DNA of 64,000 bases from Cryptomeria japonica. Its lineage: Eukaryota; Streptophyta; Pinopsida; Cupressales; Cupressaceae. The first letter of the stretch is position 1, and every line of letters starts with the position of its first letter. The position numbers were made by a program, and so were the translations under genes. This document shows positions 10,164 through 21,974 of this stretch, piece after piece. The stretch is taken from the NCBI RefSeq assembly GCF_030272615.1, contig NC_081406.1, forward strand, positions 476,374,900-476,438,899. The letters run 5' to 3'. The notes under the pieces are model-generated. The model made no database searches. It was not told where the DNA came from and was given only the letters and a program-made list of their open reading frames with translations.

Positions 10164-10180
10164 ATTGGTATCAGAGCCCT
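10164..10180 (+). other. C1 primer-binding site (initiator tRNA-Met)
   Basis: ATTGGTATCAGAGCCCT follows the LTR directly and is complementary to the 3' end of plant initiator tRNA-Met. Confidence 0.93.
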
Positions 10181-10232
10181 CTAGGTCCTCTATGTTGTAA
10201 GCTTAACTGCTTGAGGTAAAGATCCCAGTCAA

Positions 10233-11885
10233 ATGATGAAGAGGGAAGGCCCAAAGTTTAATAGGGAAAATTTTGGTATATGGAAAGATAGGATGAAGAT
10301 ATTCATCAGAAGCATGGGTGCTCAACACTGGAGTTATGTTGAGAATGTCTATGTTGTCCCTACTGATACTCTCACCGATGACCAAAAGAGAGAGATACAA
10401 GAAAATGGGCAAGTCATGGAAGCCCTTATTAGTAGTCTATCTAACATTGAGTTTATTGATGTTCAGGACAAGGTAAATCCCAAAGAGGTATGGGATGCTC
10501 TTGAAAATATCTATGGTGGTGATGAACATGTAAAATAGGCTAACGAAGAAAGCCTGAGAGGGAATTTTGAAGATATGAGAATGGTTGAAGGTGAGACCAT
10601 TCAGCAGTATGGAATAAGAATCAAAACGGTTGTTGGAGAAATCAAGAGTGCAGGTGGTAAAATAGAAGATTCCACTATGGTAAGCAAAGTCCTAAGATGC
10701 CTGTTGCTGGTCTATGAAATAAGGGTTGCTGCTATTTAGGAGTTGAGATCAATAGACAAGACTAAGGTATCCTTGGACTCCATCATAGCCAAGCCAACAT
10801 CCTATGAGCTAAATAGTTTTGATGGAAGTGTTCAAAAGACTGAATCAGCATTTAAAGCCTCTGCTATACCATCCAAAAAAGGAAAAGAAGCTAGCACTAG
10901 TGGGGAACCTAGTCAGAGCAGAGAAATGAATGATGAGGAGATTCTAATGGCATTTGAAGCTCTCCTTGCCAGGAAGCTTCCTAAAGAAACTAGTAAATAC
11001 AAAGGTAAGCTACCTTTGGAATGCTTTTCTTGCAATCGGATAGGACATATTGCTATAAACTATCCTAATGGTGATAACAAGGACAAACCAGAAAGGTTCA
11101 GGAAATTCAAAGGAGGAAACCAGAGAAACTATTTTGGGGCAGTTGATGAAAGTGTCATAGATGAGGAATCAGAAGATGAAGAGAATGAAGACATTGCGTT
11201 TGTTGCTGTAAAGGAAGATGTGGCAGACAAGAAGCCTCTTGTCTCTCAGTTTGATAATTCCAATGAGTGGATCATTGACAGTAGCTATTCTCACCATATG
11301 ATAGGTGACCGGAGCAAGTTTCTATCCTTGGAGGAGTATGATGGTGGTGTGGTTCACTTTGGAAATGATGCACCATGCATGATCAAAGGTAGAGGGTCCA
11401 TCTCTCTGAATGGAAAGAGCAGTCCTAAAAATGTGTACTGGGTTCATGGTCTCAGACACAACCTTCTGAGTGTTGCCCAGCTAAATGACAGTGGCCTCAC
11501 TCTAGAATTCAAGAATGGAGTTTGTAGAATCAAAGGAAAAGATGGTGAATTGGTAGCCACCGGCATGCAGACCAAAGGTAACCTATTTCATCTGAATGCA
11601 AATATAAGTACATGTCTTATGGCTAAGCTTGATGATAGCTGGATATGGCATAGGAGACTCTGCCATGTAAACTTTGATAACATTGTGAAGGATAGTAAGA
11701 TCAAGGTAGTTAGAGGGTTGCCGGTGCTAAGAAAACCAGATAATACCTTGTGCAGAGAGTGTCAATTGGGGAAAATGTCTTCCTCAACCTTTAAAGGTAA
11801 ATCTTTCACTGCTGACAACTTGCTTGATCTTGTGCATACTAATTTGTGTGGTCCTATGAAAACTAGAAGTGTGCAGGGTGATAGG
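10233..11885 (+). pseudogene. Ty1/copia gag, protease and integrase N-terminus (downstream C1 unit)
   Basis: One frame starts at MMKREGPKFNRENFGIWKDR, a copia Gag N-terminus, 70 bp after the primer site. In-frame stops fall at 10536 and 10738. Then come a knuckle with its last Cys changed to Tyr (CFSCNRIGHIAINY), an aspartic protease with WIIDSSYSHHM (DSS where DSG is expected), the pre-integrase segment (WIWHRRLCHVNF) and the HHCC zinc domain ending CRECQLGK. It stops at GPMKTRSVQGDR, exactly where the integrase catalytic core should begin, because Tat-1 is inserted at 11886. The integrase core is not found on the other side, so it has been lost. Dead element. Confidence 0.9.
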
Positions 11886-13754
11886 TGATGTCATGGAAAT
11901 GGGGACAAGGCAACAACAAAGTTCAATGTTAATAAGTTAGTTTCAACCATAAAAACAAAACAAAGAACTAAAACCCATTCCAAACATATCAAGAGAGATT
12001 TTAAAAAGCATGAAAGAAGTTTAACAAAATAAAAGAAAGGAGAAGAGCCTCCCTAAGATGCTTCCATGATGCCTTTTGATGCTTCTCCCTTGTTTCTCTC
12101 CTCTCCAAGTCCCAAATGAGTGTAGCTCTCAGCTTTTAGCACTAGCCATGGATGCCATATGGAGATTCAAGATGGTTGAATATGATAAGCAAATACTATG
12201 CAAGAGTAGATAGTGATGCTATGAAAAAGTTCTATTCTAATGCCAGTATAACAACAATACTCTAAAATGCTTCTTTTTGCTTGAGGAGAAGGGTTCTATT
12301 TATAGAAGAAATGGGGAAATGAAGGGTTAAGATTGAATGGTTTAATCAAGGGCCAAGTTTGAAAGTTGGGGATCCATGTGCACAATTGGCACCAATAAAA
12401 TGGTGACAAGTGTCAACATAGGATTGGGTTGAGAGAAGAGGTTGGAGGCATTAAAGGCCTGAGAAGACCTCATGGTTATCTAGAAGGTAAGGGTCAAGTC
12501 TAAATTAAGATTACCCATTGGATTAGGAGTTAATGCAAGGATAAACCTTTGTGCAAATGATTAAGAGATAATCATGGTCAAAGCATTAAAGGCTTGATGA
12601 GACCCTTGGGTTGGGTAGAGGTTGAGTCAAAACAAATGTTTTAACCATGTGGGAGGGTTTGAGGTAACCATTAATGGTTATTGGAGACTTTGGGGATTAA
12701 GTGGTTGAAGGTTGAAAGCCTTCAATGGTTATCAAAGACTTTGAGCCATTTAGTGGTTGAAGGTTGGAAGCTTTCAAAGGTTATCCAAGACTTTGAGGGT
12801 TAATTTGTTGAACACACAAAGCATTAATTGTTTTTCAAAGACTTTGGAGTCTTTGAGAAGTGACTCCAATTTGCTTAGGAATGTGACAATATTTAAGGGA
12901 TGGATTTACGCTAATTAGGAAGGGTTTAGAAGAATCCAGAAGGGGTTTAGGCATACAAGTGGATTTTGTAGGAAAATGCAAGTGGGAGAAATTTTGGTAT
13001 TTTCAATTAAAATAAAATCATTTATTTCAATTAAATGGTGTAATTTGCATTTGGATAAATATTCAAATAAATATTAATTTATTTAAATGAGAAAAATGAA
13101 GATAAAGCATTAAAATGCTTGAAGACTTTGAGGGAAACCATTAAAGGCTTGAAGACTTTAAGGAAAACCATTAAAGTCTTAAGAAGACTTTAGAAGGAAG
13201 CCATCAAGTTTGAAGACTTTAAAGCCATCAAGTTTGAATACTTTAAGGGAAACCATTAAAGGTTTTAAGTGGGTGAGGATAAATAGGATTTTAAATAAAT
13301 AATTTATTTAAAATAGTTGTGCAACTTGCTTTTGTAGGAAAATACAAGTGGGTGGAGGATAAAGGTGATTTAAATAAATTATTTATTTAAAATAATTGTG
13401 CAACTTGTATTTGTAGGAAAATGCAAGTGGGTGGAGGATAAAGGTGATTTTAAATAAATGATTTATTTATTTAAATGTGAGAGGTGGGATTTTGGGGGAT
13501 TTAAATAAATATTAATTTATTTAAATGTGAGAGAATATTTAATTAAATAAATATGATTTATTTATTTAATTAATGGTCTGAATTTGGTTAAGTGAATTAA
13601 ATCAAATAAATTGAATAATTTATTTAATTAATAGGAGAAGAGGGTTAAGATGAATTAATTAAATATTAATTTAATTAATTATTAATTGATGGTTAAATAA
13701 TCAAATAAATACTAAGTATTCATTTAATTAAGTGGACAGATTTATGTGACTACA
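11886..13754 (-). repeat. Tat-1 3' LTR
   Basis: This 1869-bp repeat has minus-strand ends TGTAGTCACATAA…CCATGACATCA and is nearly identical to 26241-28109. The U3 half is AT-rich, with a roughly 79-bp repeat (GCAAGTGGGTGGAGGATAAA, from about 13337 and 13416). Next to it are degenerate copies of ACCATTAAAGGCTTGAAGAC (13110-13265). Confidence 0.93.
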
Positions 13755-13770
13755 TTTGCCCCTCTTTGAG
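13755..13770 (-). other. Tat-1 polypurine tract
   Basis: Minus-strand CTCAAAGAGGGGCAAA sits immediately before the 3' LTR start TGTAGTC. This fixes the LTR boundary. Confidence 0.85.
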
Positions 13771-16247
13771 ACGATGCGGTTTATCGCGTCGTTTCAAAGA
13801 AAGAAAAATAGGTGTGAAGAAATGCCCCATAAAATGTAAATTTAATGGGTGGTATGCCCCCTCGAGAGATGGGCCAAATTTTGTTTTGAAAAATCGGGCG
13901 ATCTCTCGAAAAAGAATGCAAAGTGGAGGGGAGGTAGAATAGAAGAAATTAGAACTAATGATGAAAGAATGGGAGAAAATGGAGTGAATATGAAGAAACA
14001 ACAAGCCAACGAGTACCCTAAGGTCATGCAAGAGATACATAGCAGATGTAGTGTGGGGTTTGGATTGATGCTATACAATTGATCAAAATTGGTTGGACAA
14101 TCTGGTGCAATCGATTGAATTGCCCCGGTCAAGTCAAAGCGTGACAGTTGATGTCAGTTGGTCGCTTGAACATGAGAAAGTCTGAGTAAGTGAATCAAAG
14201 TGACCTGATGGTGACTTAGACAATTGATGTAATTGTCCGATGAAGTCAAGGTATATGAAGCAAAATACTCGTTGAGACATAGACAATTGATGTAATTGGC
14301 CATTGGATTGTGTTTGATTGGTTGATCAATTGATAGTGTGTGCGTGTGATGGATGATTGTGGTGAATCATAGCAGCCCCGTTGAGACTAGGTCATTGTGA
14401 TAAATGCCTGATGTAGTCTAGGATTACCATAATCGATTACCTGTTGAGACCCGAAGATACTTGATCAGAGTATCTGTTGATAGTCTAGGTGTGTGTGAGT
14501 CGATGTATCTGTGTAGACAGAGTAACTGGCTTGACTTATTGGATGACTTAGGATAGGAAACACAATCCCTCCTATTTAGAGATGGATGGTGATGAACGTG
14601 GCTTGATTAGGTTGATTGGGACACGATGTAGGGTATGTGATGCTCATTATCGAGATGGGGAGGGTGAGGGGGGGGGGGTTCGATGTTAGATAGAAGAAAT
14701 GGAGAACTTATTACATTCCTATGGAAGAAGAGGAAAATAGAGTATCCATTGTCATTACTATGTATGAATGATATGCAGCTATTTATGAATGTATGGATGG
14801 GTGGAATGCAACGAAATGCAATATATACAGATGAGATGGAATGACGATCCATAGTGCTCTATTTTCATCATTGAGCTTTAAAATGTTGGAAGAGAATACA
14901 AGCAACTTGACATAAAGATTCAAGATGACCAGAGTATTTCTTACATGGATTTGATATAGCAAGTTAATACAAGCAACTTGATATAATGGATCAAGTTGAC
15001 CTGAGTATTGCTTGCGGAACAGACAAGGATTATCTCCATTCATGCATGACTTGGATCGTCCTCCTTGATCTTAGGCTGATCATATCCTGAGACAAGTGCA
15101 TACCGTACTAAGAAATAAAAACCTTTATCCAAATTGGATGAGGAGGAACCAAAGAATGAGCATTGTACTTGTAAACAAATAGTATATACATAAAGAATAA
15201 AAGAATATGGATCCTTGGTAATGGTTCATGCTCATATGGTCGAGGTATACGCTGTAGTCAGCAAGCTGTAATGATCTATGACTGTATTTGGCATAAGATT
15301 ACGTAGCTTAGTGAACTTCCCGCGTAGACACCATTAGTACATGCCCCAGAACTTCATCGGAAGTAATGCGCAAATGATACAAAACAATGCTGAAAGATCC
15401 CAATACAGATAAACAAATGAATTACTCATGAATCAACCAAGCATTTGATAGCTTAACATAATTTTCTTGTCAAAGAAAACGTCACTTTTGTCTTTGTTTT
15501 GGTAAGGAAGGATGCATCCTTGTTTAAGACAGTTTGGATTGTAGATGTTGATTGTGTTGGTCGAGTGATAAGTGGTCATTTGTGTGAGTATTTTGTCAAT
15601 GTTTGTTTTGTATCTGATCGGATGAATATGTACAAGGTGTTGTCATGTTCTTGGGTGATTTTTGATGGTTTTTTCGATGTTTTTGGATTTTGTGTAATAG
15701 TTTTTGAATGTTTTTGGATTTTGTGAGTCATTTTTGAATGTTTTTGGATTTTGCGAGACATTTTTGAATGTTTTTGTATTTTGCGAGACATTTTTGAATG
15801 TTTTTGTCAATGAATCACCAGTAATGTAGAATCCACTTCCATCATCTAGATTGTAAGGGCATTGCCCCCAAGTTGGACATGATTTATGAAAAAGCGGGAT
15901 GCCAGACACATGAAGTACTTTCTTGGATTACAGATCAAATAACAAGCAATGGTTAGATGGATGGATGTGTGTATGTATGAATGTGATCGCAACGAGCCTG
16001 AAAGATACTGGAGCCATTGCCTTTACAAGTGGCGCCTGTTTGCTAGGTTTTCACCATCGTACTTACCCAAGGTGCCACTAGAGTGGTTGTTCACCGTTTG
16101 GATGCATGATTTTTCTTTACTTTTTTGAATGTTTTTGTATTTTCTTTAGGACATTTTTCTGAATGTTTTTGGTATTTTCTTTAGGACATTTTTCTGAATG
16201 TTTTTGGTATTTTCTGATATGCAGGGGAGCCTGATGCCTTGTACACC
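13771..16247 (-). other. Tat-1 3' noncoding region with minisatellite
   Basis: These 2.5 kb between integrase and the polypurine tract hold no credible ORF. A poly-G run (near 14669) differs in length from the duplicate at 29020. A roughly 30-bp unit (ATTTTTGAATGTTTTTGGAT) recurs about four times at 15700-15805 and again at 16120-16215. Small ORFs of Lys/His repeats on either strand are by-products of this repeat. The whole stretch is duplicated at 28110-30600. Confidence 0.75.
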
Positions 16248-17339
16248 TTAGGTATAAAACCATTTGAGGTGCATGCTATTGATTGGATCTGCGAGCGGTT
16301 CTCCGTCTGATGTAGCCAACTGATATGCCCCGGACCCGAATACAGCAGTGACAACATATGGGCCGAGCCAATTTGATTCAAACTTGCCTTGATGTTCTCT
16401 GTTTGGTTGGTTGCGAGGATTCTCTCGAAGAACAAGATCACCTACCTCAAATGTACGAAATCTAACTCAGTGATTGTAGCTTCTACTCATGCGCTGCTGA
16501 TAGGCTTTGAGGTGATTGTATGCAGCTTGTCACTTCTCATCAAGTAACTCTAAGTCCTGAAGACGTGAGACTCTGTATGCTTCATCATCGATGAGATTAT
16601 GCAAGGAAACTCGTAATGATGGTATCTCAACCTCAATAGGTAAGATAGCTTCTGCACCATAGACCAATGAATAAGGAGTTGCACCTGTAGGGGTTTGAAT
16701 GCTAGTTCGATATGCCCATAATGTTGGATTCAATTGAACATGCCAATCACGACCGGCATCATTGACTGTCTTCTTTAGGATTCTCAATATGTTTTTATTG
16801 GATGCTTCAGCCTGACCATTGCCTTGTGGGTAATAGGGGGTGGAAAAGCAATGTTGGATATGAAATTTCTCACAAAGCTCACGGACATCCTGATTTTTGA
16901 AAGGAAGACCGTTATCTGTGATGATGGACATGGGTACACCATACCGGCAGATGATGTAGTTGAGGATGAATGAGGTGATCTGCTTGCCGGTGACTTGGGT
17001 AAGTGGAACAGCTTCGATCCACTTTGTGAAATATTCAGTAGCGGTAATAATGAATTTATGGCCATTGGATGAAGATGGATGAATCTTACCCACAAGGTCA
17101 AGGCCCCATTGAAAAAAAGGCCATGGTGTTGTGATTGGTTGCAGTTCCTATGCTGGTGCATGTATCAGGTCACTGTGAACTTGACATTTCTTGCATTTCC
17201 TAACAAAGTAGTAGGAATCCTTTTCCATAGATGGCCAATAGTATCCAGCTCGCATGATCTTCTTGGCTAGTGATGGACCACTTGAGTGAGTCCCGCAAAT
17301 TCCTTCATGTACCTCTTCCAAAACCTTTGTTATCTCATC
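16248..17339 (-). pseudogene. Tat-1 integrase
   Basis: The frame continues from RT across a stop near 17340. The HHCC zinc finger (HEGICGTH, then CKKCQ) is followed by the DDE core: first Asp in WGLDLVGKIH, second in IITDNGLPFK, and Glu in GNGQAEASNK. The C-terminal part has FEVGDLVLRE and FESNWLGPYVV, ending MHLKWFYT at 16248. Integrase inserts element cDNA into nuclear DNA. In-frame stops lie in HAPA*ELQP, after LLDEK and after SYNH. The catalytic triad is intact. Confidence 0.9.
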
Positions 17340-19430
17340 CTATTCTAGACATCGAAGGAGAGTACCATCAAGACTACGTTGGTATAGGGTTTCGGCAATA
17401 ATGGTATATCGAGCAGTTTGGCGAATGAAGGTTTTTCGTTGGTTATTTGATTGGTTGGGAGGAAGGGTATGATCGTGGAGATAGGTGTAGAACTCACCGT
17501 ACCATGGGGATTCGGAACCAACAAGGCGACATATCGTTTCAGATTCAGGGATATCATAAGCGAGGATCCAAAGCTGTTCTACCAAGAACTCGTAGCATGT
17601 TGAATTTTGTGGAAGATCTAGGAGAGATGCGATGGTAGCCATAGCGTCAGCAGCTCGATTCTGATCTCTTGGTATCTGCTCAAAAGTGATAGTAGTAAAT
17701 GATGTCTTTAGAGTGTCCACCATTTGCTTATATGGCATGAGTTTATCATCTTTGGTCTGATATTCATCTGTTGCTTGTCGAATGACTAGTTGTGAGTCGC
17801 CATATACTTGCAGTTTTTGTAATTTCCATTGTACGGCTAGCCTGAGTCCTGTGATCAAGGCCTCATACTCTGCTATGTTGTTTGTGCATGGAAATGTGAG
17901 CCTGTAAGACTTCGGGATGCTATCACCTTGAGGTGTGATAAACAGAATACCTGCCCCCGAGCCGTGCCTAGTGTATGAACCATCAAAATATAGTTTCCAT
18001 GGTTGTACTTCTGTGAGCATGAATATCTCTTCATCTGGAAAATTGGAAATGAGGGGATGATCGCCTATGAGTGGTGCATCGGCCAACTGATCTGCAATGA
18101 CCTGCCCTTTGATAGCTTTACGGTCCACATACTCGATGTCAAATTCACTTAGAATCATTACCCATTTGGCCAAGCGGCCTGTTAATGCTGCTTTGTTAAG
18201 TAAATACTTGAGTGGATCAATCTTTGCGATGAGTTGTACCTTGTGTGTCAACAGATAGTGTCGCAATTTAGTGGCTGCTAAGATTACTGCTAGGCAAGCT
18301 CGCTCAATAGGTGTGTAATTGAGTTCATAGCCAACCAGTGTGCAAGAGATGTAGTAAACAGCACACTCTTTGCCTTCTGCATTATGTTGTGCCAATAATA
18401 CACCTAATGCTGTACTTGTCGCTGAGATATAAAGTAACAACGGTCTACTTGGATCTGGTGGCATCAACAATGGTGGATTCATGAGATAGTCTTTAAGCGT
18501 CTGAAATGCTTGTTGGCATCTGGCATCCCACTGAAAGCGGATGTTCTTGTGTAGCAAGTGTGTGAATGGGTGACACTTATCAGCCAATTGTGCAATGAAT
18601 CTTCGAATGGATTGAAGCCGCCCTTGTAATGTCCTTAGCTGACTGATATTCTTTGGAGGTGGCATGTCCATTATTGCCTTAACCTTTGCTGGATCGACCT
18701 CAATGCCTTTGCTTGAGACAATGTATCCTAGAAGCTTCCTGGAGGTCACTCCAAAGACACATTTCTTTGGGTTGAGTCGAACATGATATTGTTCCAGTCT
18801 ATCAAAGATTTGATCTAAGATGTGGAGATGTCCTTCTCTAGTAAGTGATTTTGCTAGTAAGTCATCCACATAATCTTCCATCATAGTATGCATCATGTCA
18901 TGGAAGATGGTGGTCATTTCTCTTTGATAGGTCGCTCCTGCATTCTTTAGACCAAAAGGCATTACATTCCAGCAGTATGTGCCCCATGGACATGTGAAGG
19001 CTGTCTTATGTTGATCTTTGGGTACGATCTTTATCTGATTGTAGCCGGAAAAGCCATCCATGAGTGAAAGCATCGCATGTCCTGCTGTTAGATCCACTAT
19101 GATGTCGATATTTGGTAGGGGAAAGTCATCCTTAGGACATGCCTTATTCAGATCTCTGAAGTCAGTACAAATGCAGATGCCCCCTTTTGGTTTGCCGACA
19201 GGCACAATGTTGGAGATCCATTCTGCATAATCAATTGGCCTAATGAAACCAACATCTAGGAGTTTCTTGAGTTTTATTTTGACTAGCACTGCAATTTGGG
19301 GATGCATCTTACGAAGCTTCTGCTTGACAGGTTTGGCTCCTTCTGCTACGGTGAGGTGATGCATGACTAAATCAAGATCAAGCCCAGGCATGTCTGCATA
19401 TGACCATGCAAAGTTGATCTGACGCTTCTA
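17340..19430 (-). pseudogene. Tat-1 reverse transcriptase, RNase H and archaeal-type RNase H
   Basis: The longest open frame (683 codons from 19391) starts within the segment leading into RT. RT motifs are FRDLNKACPKDDFPLPNID, CPWGTYCWNVMPFGLKNAG and the catalytic EDYVDDLLAKS. A Ty3-type RNase H follows (YISATSTALGVLL, then YELNYTPIERACLA). After it comes a second, archaeal-type RNase H: LYFDGSYTRHGSGAGI, NIAEYEALITGLRLA, VYGDSQLVI and PRDQNRAADAMA. The extra RNase H after the first one marks the Tat lineage. The 683-codon frame has no internal stop and ends at a stop before integrase. A stop also separates it from the upstream TPEEQPKFIEFF segment. Confidence 0.93.
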
Positions 19431-20930
19431 GAAGAACTCTATAAATTTAGGTTGTTCCTCTGGAGTGAGAAGAGATGCCAGATGTATGATATGAGGATTT
19501 TCAGGAGTCCCCACATTGTATTCTTTGGTTTCCTCGATGAGAATCATTGATCATTCCTGTTGTGCATTAGCAGGGAGAATGTCAAACCCTTCATCCTCAG
19601 GTGCCTCAAAGAGGTTTTCACCGTTGGATACGCTCTTTCTTTTTACTTTTGTGGGATCAAACAGTGCCATAGTGTGGTTTTCACTGGAAGATCCATGTTT
19701 CATTGTTATATTTTTGCAGCTGAAAGGTTTGGCATCCACCCCAAAGTATGCTGTGCTATTAAGTTCAATGGCGAATCCAGCTTTGTGATCCCCGCTTGGT
19801 AGATTATCCCGTAATTCCAAAAAGTCAATGATAGCCTCATCATTTTGGAAGAGGTCAAGACATGGAGGATTTTATTGGTTCCATTCGATGAGTTCAAGGT
19901 GGATAATGGGCATTACTTCATCGATTAGGTTAAGTGCGGGAGATGTATCAGTGAGGGTTAAGACGTTATGGTGAAGGTCGTTAATGGTACTCTCCTTGTC
20001 AGAATCAGGCGTAGGATGAGACGTAGGGTCTGTGGAAGATGTTTCCAGCTCAGGTACCCAAGTGGTCTTTATCTGTGCTTCTCCGTAAACAGGAATGTCT
20101 TTGCGTGGCGGAGGTGGTGACGTGTCTTCCTCATCTGAAGTGTTAAGCTGTACAGAATCAAATTCCCACTCATGTGAGTCGGTCTCTGAATCACTTTCCA
20201 GCATCCGATTGCTATACCATACTGGGATGTTGCTGGAGTTGAATACTGCAGGTGTGATTGGTTTATGTACCTTTGAGGTGATCGGTGCTGCAGGAACTGT
20301 GATGGGGTTTAAAGGTTTTGTCACTGGAAGTATCGATAGGGTTGATTTAGTGGCTTCTATTGGAACGGCTGGTGCCATAGATGCTGCTACGGGTTCCAAT
20401 ATAGTTGCTGCTATGAATGGTTTTATTGATGTGATGACTATTGTGGATGGGATTACTAGTTCGATTGGTGGGATTTTTGGCACTGATGATGGTTGCGGTG
20501 GGTTTGTGAGCCTCGATGGGGCAGTGACAATATTGCTTGATGGTGCTTTGATTATGAAAGGTGTCCTCTTTACAGTAGGTGGGCAAAATGGTTTGCTAGG
20601 TTTTCCTTTAAATCTGAGTTTAGGAAGGATCTCTTTTTCAAAGCCTAGGCCTGTATTACCTTTGGGCTTGAACTCTGGCAGTAGTGGTTCATGTCGTCCT
20701 TGTTTGTAGGATCCCAAAGCACTCTGGCCATCATACCCCATTCTTTGCATAATGAGGAGGCCTTTACCATACTATTCCGTAGGAAGTGTAACTCGCGGTA
20801 TGTCAGTGGTGATGGGATCTTTATAGATCCAGTCCGCTAGGTCCTCATCTTGTGTTTCTTCCTCTTGACTCCTTCCAAGGACGAAAGGCGTCCAAGCACA
20901 TGCTGGCGTGATTAGTCGTTGCTGGAGTAG
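19431..20930 (-). pseudogene. Tat-1 linker polyprotein with G-patch-like motif
   Basis: This is frame-continuous with pol apart from stops at 20931, 19872, 19551 and one near 20775. The first part reads MQRMGYDGQSALGSY and, about 20 residues on, GNTGLGFEKE. The pattern MGYxxxxxLG…GLGF matches a G-patch, a glycine-rich RNA-binding motif also attached to some retroviral proteases. A long Pro/Ser/Thr/Ile-rich low-complexity stretch follows, then an acidic tail. The segment lies between protease and RT. The G-patch call is by eye. Confidence 0.6.
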
Positions 20931-21956
20931 CTACTGTGGTTTACCATGTGTTTTAGGAGAAGTGGGCATTTGTCCCACACAAAAGAGCTGACTTAAGTTG
21001 TATTCTCCAGGACCTTCCTCTGCGACTTTCATCTTAAGCTTTTCTTGCTTGGGTATAGGAGTGTTTGAACTGGCAAGAGAGGCGGGATTTACATATGATG
21101 TGGAAGAAATAGCTTCCCTATTATTAGGAACAGTAATCTCCGGTTGATGGCTGATATTATGGCAAAATGCGAAGGGATTTGCATCGCCCAGGATTGTGAT
21201 CTCTGCACCATTATGTGGGAACTTGATACATTGATGGTAGGTAGATGGAACGGCTTGCATGGAATGTATCCAAGGTCTCCCTAATAATAGATTATATGGC
21301 AGAGGAAGGTCCAGAACCTGACAAATTATGTGTTTTACCACAGGGCCCACTCGGATTGGTAGCACCACCGCTCCTTTGGATGAACGCTCTGCATCATCAT
21401 AGGCCTTGATGGTGATCTTCTTGCGAGGATCCACTGATTCTATTGCATATCCCAATGCTATGACCAACTGTAGTGTACAAATGTTTAGGCCTGCTCCATT
21501 ATCTATCAAGACTCGCTTGATCCTGTGTTGGTTGATAAAGCCTTCAATGTGTAGTGAAGTGTTATGAGGTTGTTGGAAGGAAGAGTTGTCACTTTTGGAA
21601 AAAGTGAGACAAGGTGATGACTTTAGATTTCCAACCATGGCTTGAAATTGGTCTGTGTTCAGGTTTACAGGGACTGACGCCTCTTGGAGTGCTTGATCCA
21701 AGATTGTTTTATGAGATGGCGATAGGCGCAATAGTTCTAAAATGGATATGAGCGCAGGCGTTTTATCTAATTGTTCCACAAGATTATATTGCTTTGGGAC
21801 GGAGGTGGTGCCCTATGGAGCTGCCTTGATGGTGACCTTGCCACGACGTGTAACAACATTGCAATTTGAGGTGGGATTTTTGAAGGTTATAGTTGCAATT
21901 TGTTCACTGGCATCATACAGGTGATTTACAGTGTAGTTATACGCAGCCTGCGTATA
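20931..21956 (-). pseudogene. Tat-1 aspartic protease
   Basis: A retropepsin-like domain of about 120 residues: the active-site loop is VLIDNGAGLNIC (DNG for DS/TG), and the hydrophobic motif is PYNLLLGRPWIHS. It cleaves Gag-Pol during particle maturation. The DNG variant also occurs in active plant Tat elements, so it need not be damage. A stop in the N-terminal flank (GKVTIKAAP*) separates the 282-codon frame from upstream. Confidence 0.85.
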
Positions 21957-21974
21957 ATCAGTGGTATCAGTGCC

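Noticed and set aside
15499-15791. Small ORFs on both strands near 15.5-15.8 kb (and 29.85-30.14 kb)
   Set aside because: They come from the minisatellite in the Tat-1 3' noncoding region and lack any domain.
20095-20709. Plus-strand 204-codon ORF
   Set aside because: It is antisense to the Tat-1 linker, where the minus frame is open over a longer span and is collinear with protease and RT.
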